Shown in pieces: positions 14,676 to 16,283 of a DNA stretch of 16,283 nucleotides; position 1 is the stretch's first letter, and each line of letters opens with the position of its first letter. Position numbers and translations under genes: made by a program. The notes under the pieces are model-generated. The model ran no database searches and was not told the origin of the DNA. It saw only the letters and a list, made by a program, of their open reading frames with translations. Source of the stretch: Lysobacteraceae bacterium (GTDB taxonomy: Bacteria; Pseudomonadota; Gammaproteobacteria; Xanthomonadales; Xanthomonadaceae); assembly GCA_017990865.1 (NCBI GenBank), contig JAGNNB010000021.1, positions 1 to 16,283 on the forward strand. The letters are read 5' to 3'.

Positions 14676-16040
14676 TCATGCCGAGGCCCCCGCCAAACGT
14701 TCGCGGATCAAGTCGCGAATCAAATCGAGCAAGGCATCCGCCAGTTCGGTCTTCGGCCCGGGCCCGAGCGCCCGCGCATCGTCGGCCGACAGCACGGTCA
14801 GCGCATTGTCTTCGCTTTCGAAACCGCAGCCGGCCACACCGACCCGGTTGGCCGCCACCAAATCCAAGCCTTTGCGCACCAGTTTGTCGCGGGCGTAGCG
14901 CTCGACCTCGTGGGTTTCGGCGGCGAAACCCACCACCACGCGCGGCCGCTGGGTGTGCGCGGCGATCTCGGCCAGCACATCGGCAGTGCGCACCAGTTCG
15001 ACGGTCAACGTTTCGCCGCCGCCGGGCTGCTGGGTTTTCTTGATCTTCTCGGCGGCGACCGTGCGCGGGGTGTAGTCGGCGACGGCCGCGGCGCCGATGT
15101 AGACATCGGCCGGCAGCTCGCCCAACGCCGCTGTGCGCATCTGCGCCGCCGAGCGCACATCGATCCGGCGCACGCCCGCGGGCGTCGCCAGCGCGACGGG
15201 ACCGGCGACCAGGGTCACGTCGGCCCCGCGTCGCGCGGCGGCGGCGGCGATCGCGAAGCCCATCTTGCCGCTGCTGCGGTTGCCGATGAAGCGGACGGGG
15301 TCGAGATCCTCGAACGTCGGCCCGGCGCTGATCAGCACCCGCAGACCGGCGAAATCTTGCGCGGCCGTCATGCGCGCACTCGTCAGGTTCGCGGTGCTCA
15401 CGTTCGCGGCCGCAATCGGCGCGGCGAGCGCGGCCATGCCGGCAGTCGAATTTGCGTTCAAATCCGCGACTGAATCGGCGGCTAAATCCGCGACTAAATC
15501 GGCGACCAAGTCGGCGACCAAGTCGTTCGGCTCACGCAACCGGCCCGGCCCTACTTCGCCGCAAGCCTGCGCGCCGTCGTCCGGACCGAACACGCGCACG
15601 CCGCGGGCCTTCAGCGTGGCGACATTCGCCTGCGTCGCCGGATGCAGCCACATCCGGTTGTTCATCGCCGGCGCCACCGCGATCGGCGCGGTGGTGGCGA
15701 GGCACAGCGTCCCGACCAGATCGTCGGCGAACCCGTGCGCCAAGCGCGCCAGGATGTCGGCGGTGGCAGGCGCGACCAGCACCCGATCGGCCCAGCGCGC
15801 CAGTTCGATATGCCCCATCGCCGCTTCGGCCGCCACGTCCCACAACGAATCGCGCACCGGCCGGCCCGACACCGCCTGCAAGCTGGTCGCGCCGACGAAG
15901 CGCTTGGCGTTCTCGGTCATCGCCACCTGCACCTCCGCCCCGGCCTCGCGCAGGCGGCGCACCAGTTCGATGGTCTTGTACGCGGCGATGCCTCCGCATA
16001 CACACAGCAGGATGCGTTGACCGGCCAGCGACTGCGTCAT
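14676..16040 (-). CDS. coaBC: Bifunctional phosphopantothenoylcysteine decarboxylase / phosphopantothenate-cysteine ligase
   Basis: This 454-residue flavoprotein performs two steps of coenzyme A synthesis. The N-terminal CoaC decarboxylase, about 1-170, has CGGIAAYK at 15-22, catalytic His77 in [14 protein letters not shown] at 124-131 and the catalytic Cys160 in [10 protein letters not shown]. The C-terminal CoaB ligase, about 230-454, has SAGPT at 238-242, [11 protein letters not shown] at 251-261, AAVADY at 318-323 and the KIKK motif at 332-335. Both activities should be intact. The interdomain linker, about 171-229, is unusual: a tandem run of DLVA-type tetrapeptides followed by Ala/Thr/Asn-rich sequence. 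This makes the protein about 48 residues longer than E. coli Dfp (406). It is the first gene of coaBC-dut and is divergent from radC. No obvious ribosome binding site precedes ATG 16040. Confidence 0.96.
   Translation of the reverse strand: MTQSLAGQRILLCVCGGIAAYKTIELVRRLREAGAEVQVAMTENAKRFVGATSLQAVSGRPVRDSLWDVAAEAAMGHIELARWADRVLVAPATADILARLAHGFADDLVGTLCLATTAPIAVAPAMNNRMWLHPATQANVATLKARGVRVFGPDDGAQACGEVGPGRLREPNDLVADLVADLVADLAADSVADLNANSTAGMAALAAPIAAANVSTANLTSARMTAAQDFAGLRVLISAGPTFEDLDPVRFIGNRSSGKMGFAIAAAAARRGADVTLVAGPVALATPAGVRRIDVRSAAQMRTAALGELPADVYIGAAAVADYTPRTVAAEKIKKTQQPGGGETLTVELVRTADVLAEIAAHTQRPRVVVGFAAETHEVERYARDKLVRKGLDLVAANRVGVAGCGFESEDNALTVLSADDARALGPGPKTELADALLDLIRDLIRERLAGASA
15453..15524 (-). 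repeat. 12-bp tandem repeat in the CoaBC linker (DLVA units)
   Basis: Residues 173-196 read as six consecutive tetrapeptides: [24 protein letters not shown]. At DNA level the unit is GAYTTRGTCGCS, decaying toward the 3' end of the array. It lies in frame between the two enzyme domains, so copy-number change would not break the reading frame. Confidence 0.85.
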
Positions 16041-16186
16041 GGGTCAGAAATGTCCGACAGCGAAATCAGGCGACAGCTTACCCGATGGTGGGCGGTCGCC
16101 CGACGGCGCAGGTCCGCGCCGCGCGGTGGAATGTCGTCGATGCGGGTGCGACGCCAGCCCGCCCACCACGACCACGACGCGCCCGT

Positions 16187-16283
16187 ATGCACATCCGAGA
16201 TTGGCCCGAAACCGAACGCCCCCGCGAGAAACTGCTGCGGCGCGGCCCAAATACCTTGTCCGACGCCGAATTGCTGGCGATCT
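16187..16283 (+). CDS. radC: RadC family (JAMM/MPN-type) protein, N-terminal part
   Basis: This is the first 32 codons of a gene that runs off the right edge. The translation begins [20 protein letters not shown] and then contains LSDAELLAI, the highly conserved N-terminal pattern of RadC (helix-hairpin-helix-like region). The MPN/JAB metal site lies beyond the window. RadC was once linked to DNA repair; its real role is unsettled. It is divergent from coaBC across 146 bases, the arrangement seen in E. coli and pseudomonads, which supports the call. Confidence 0.93.
   Translation, partial: MHIRDWPETERPREKLLRRGPNTLSDAELLAI

Noticed and set aside
16041..16186. Promoters in the radC/coaBC divergent gap
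   Set aside because: Promoters must exist here, but no hexamer pair good enough to position them was found.

Overview
The window looks like a GC-rich chromosomal segment from a gammaproteobacterium of the Xanthomonadaceae, most likely Lysobacter or a close relative. Three things point there: the protein sequences themselves; the block radC / coaBC-dut-algC / pyrE / ExoIII, which keeps the order known from pseudomonads and xanthomonads; and features typical of this family, namely a GTAG-headed REP pair and a secreted effector with an XVIPCD-like C-terminus. No phage, insertion sequence, CRISPR array, rRNA or tRNA was seen. Assignment to genus is inference.

Layout. (1) 1-246, minus: first 82 codons of an exported S9-family peptidase (oligopeptidase B / prolyl oligopeptidase type). 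(2) 247-745: gene-free divergent region with a possible promoter for the next gene. (3) 746-2812, plus: a 688-residue DUF2235/Tle1-like alpha/beta-hydrolase ending in two repeated XVIPCD-like modules, probably a type IV secretion antibacterial lipase effector. It is the most accessory-looking gene here, and no immunity gene is visible beside it. (4) 2939-4159, minus: tyrS, facing the effector across a hairpin. (5) 4377-5831, plus: membrane-anchored M23 murein endopeptidase with a visible promoter and a strong intrinsic terminator. (6) 5984-7114, plus: anmK. (7) 7145-7213: a REP doublet. (8) 9925 down to 7279, minus: a three-gene operon xth - ampG - small unknown gene, joined by ATGA stop/start overlaps. 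(9) 10117-11558, plus: pyrE, overlapped by ATGA with a secreted DUF4124-like coiled-coil protein. (10) 16040 down to 11677, minus: coaBC - dut - algC, with a terminator-like hairpin between dut and algC. (11) 16187 to the end, plus: start of radC.

Functional themes. The M23 endopeptidase, AnmK and AmpG together cover murein opening, muropeptide import and recovery of anhydroMurNAc, a cell-wall recycling neighbourhood. CoaBC (coenzyme A), Dut and PyrE (pyrimidine nucleotides), ExoIII and RadC, and AlgC (sugar phosphates for LPS or exopolysaccharide) are housekeeping genes.

The most noteworthy signals are the orphan effector with a duplicated delivery-type domain, the short in-frame tandem repeats at the ends or linkers of several housekeeping proteins (one repeat unit is also present between genes), and a catalytically intact ExoIII in the genomic slot that Crc occupies in pseudomonads.
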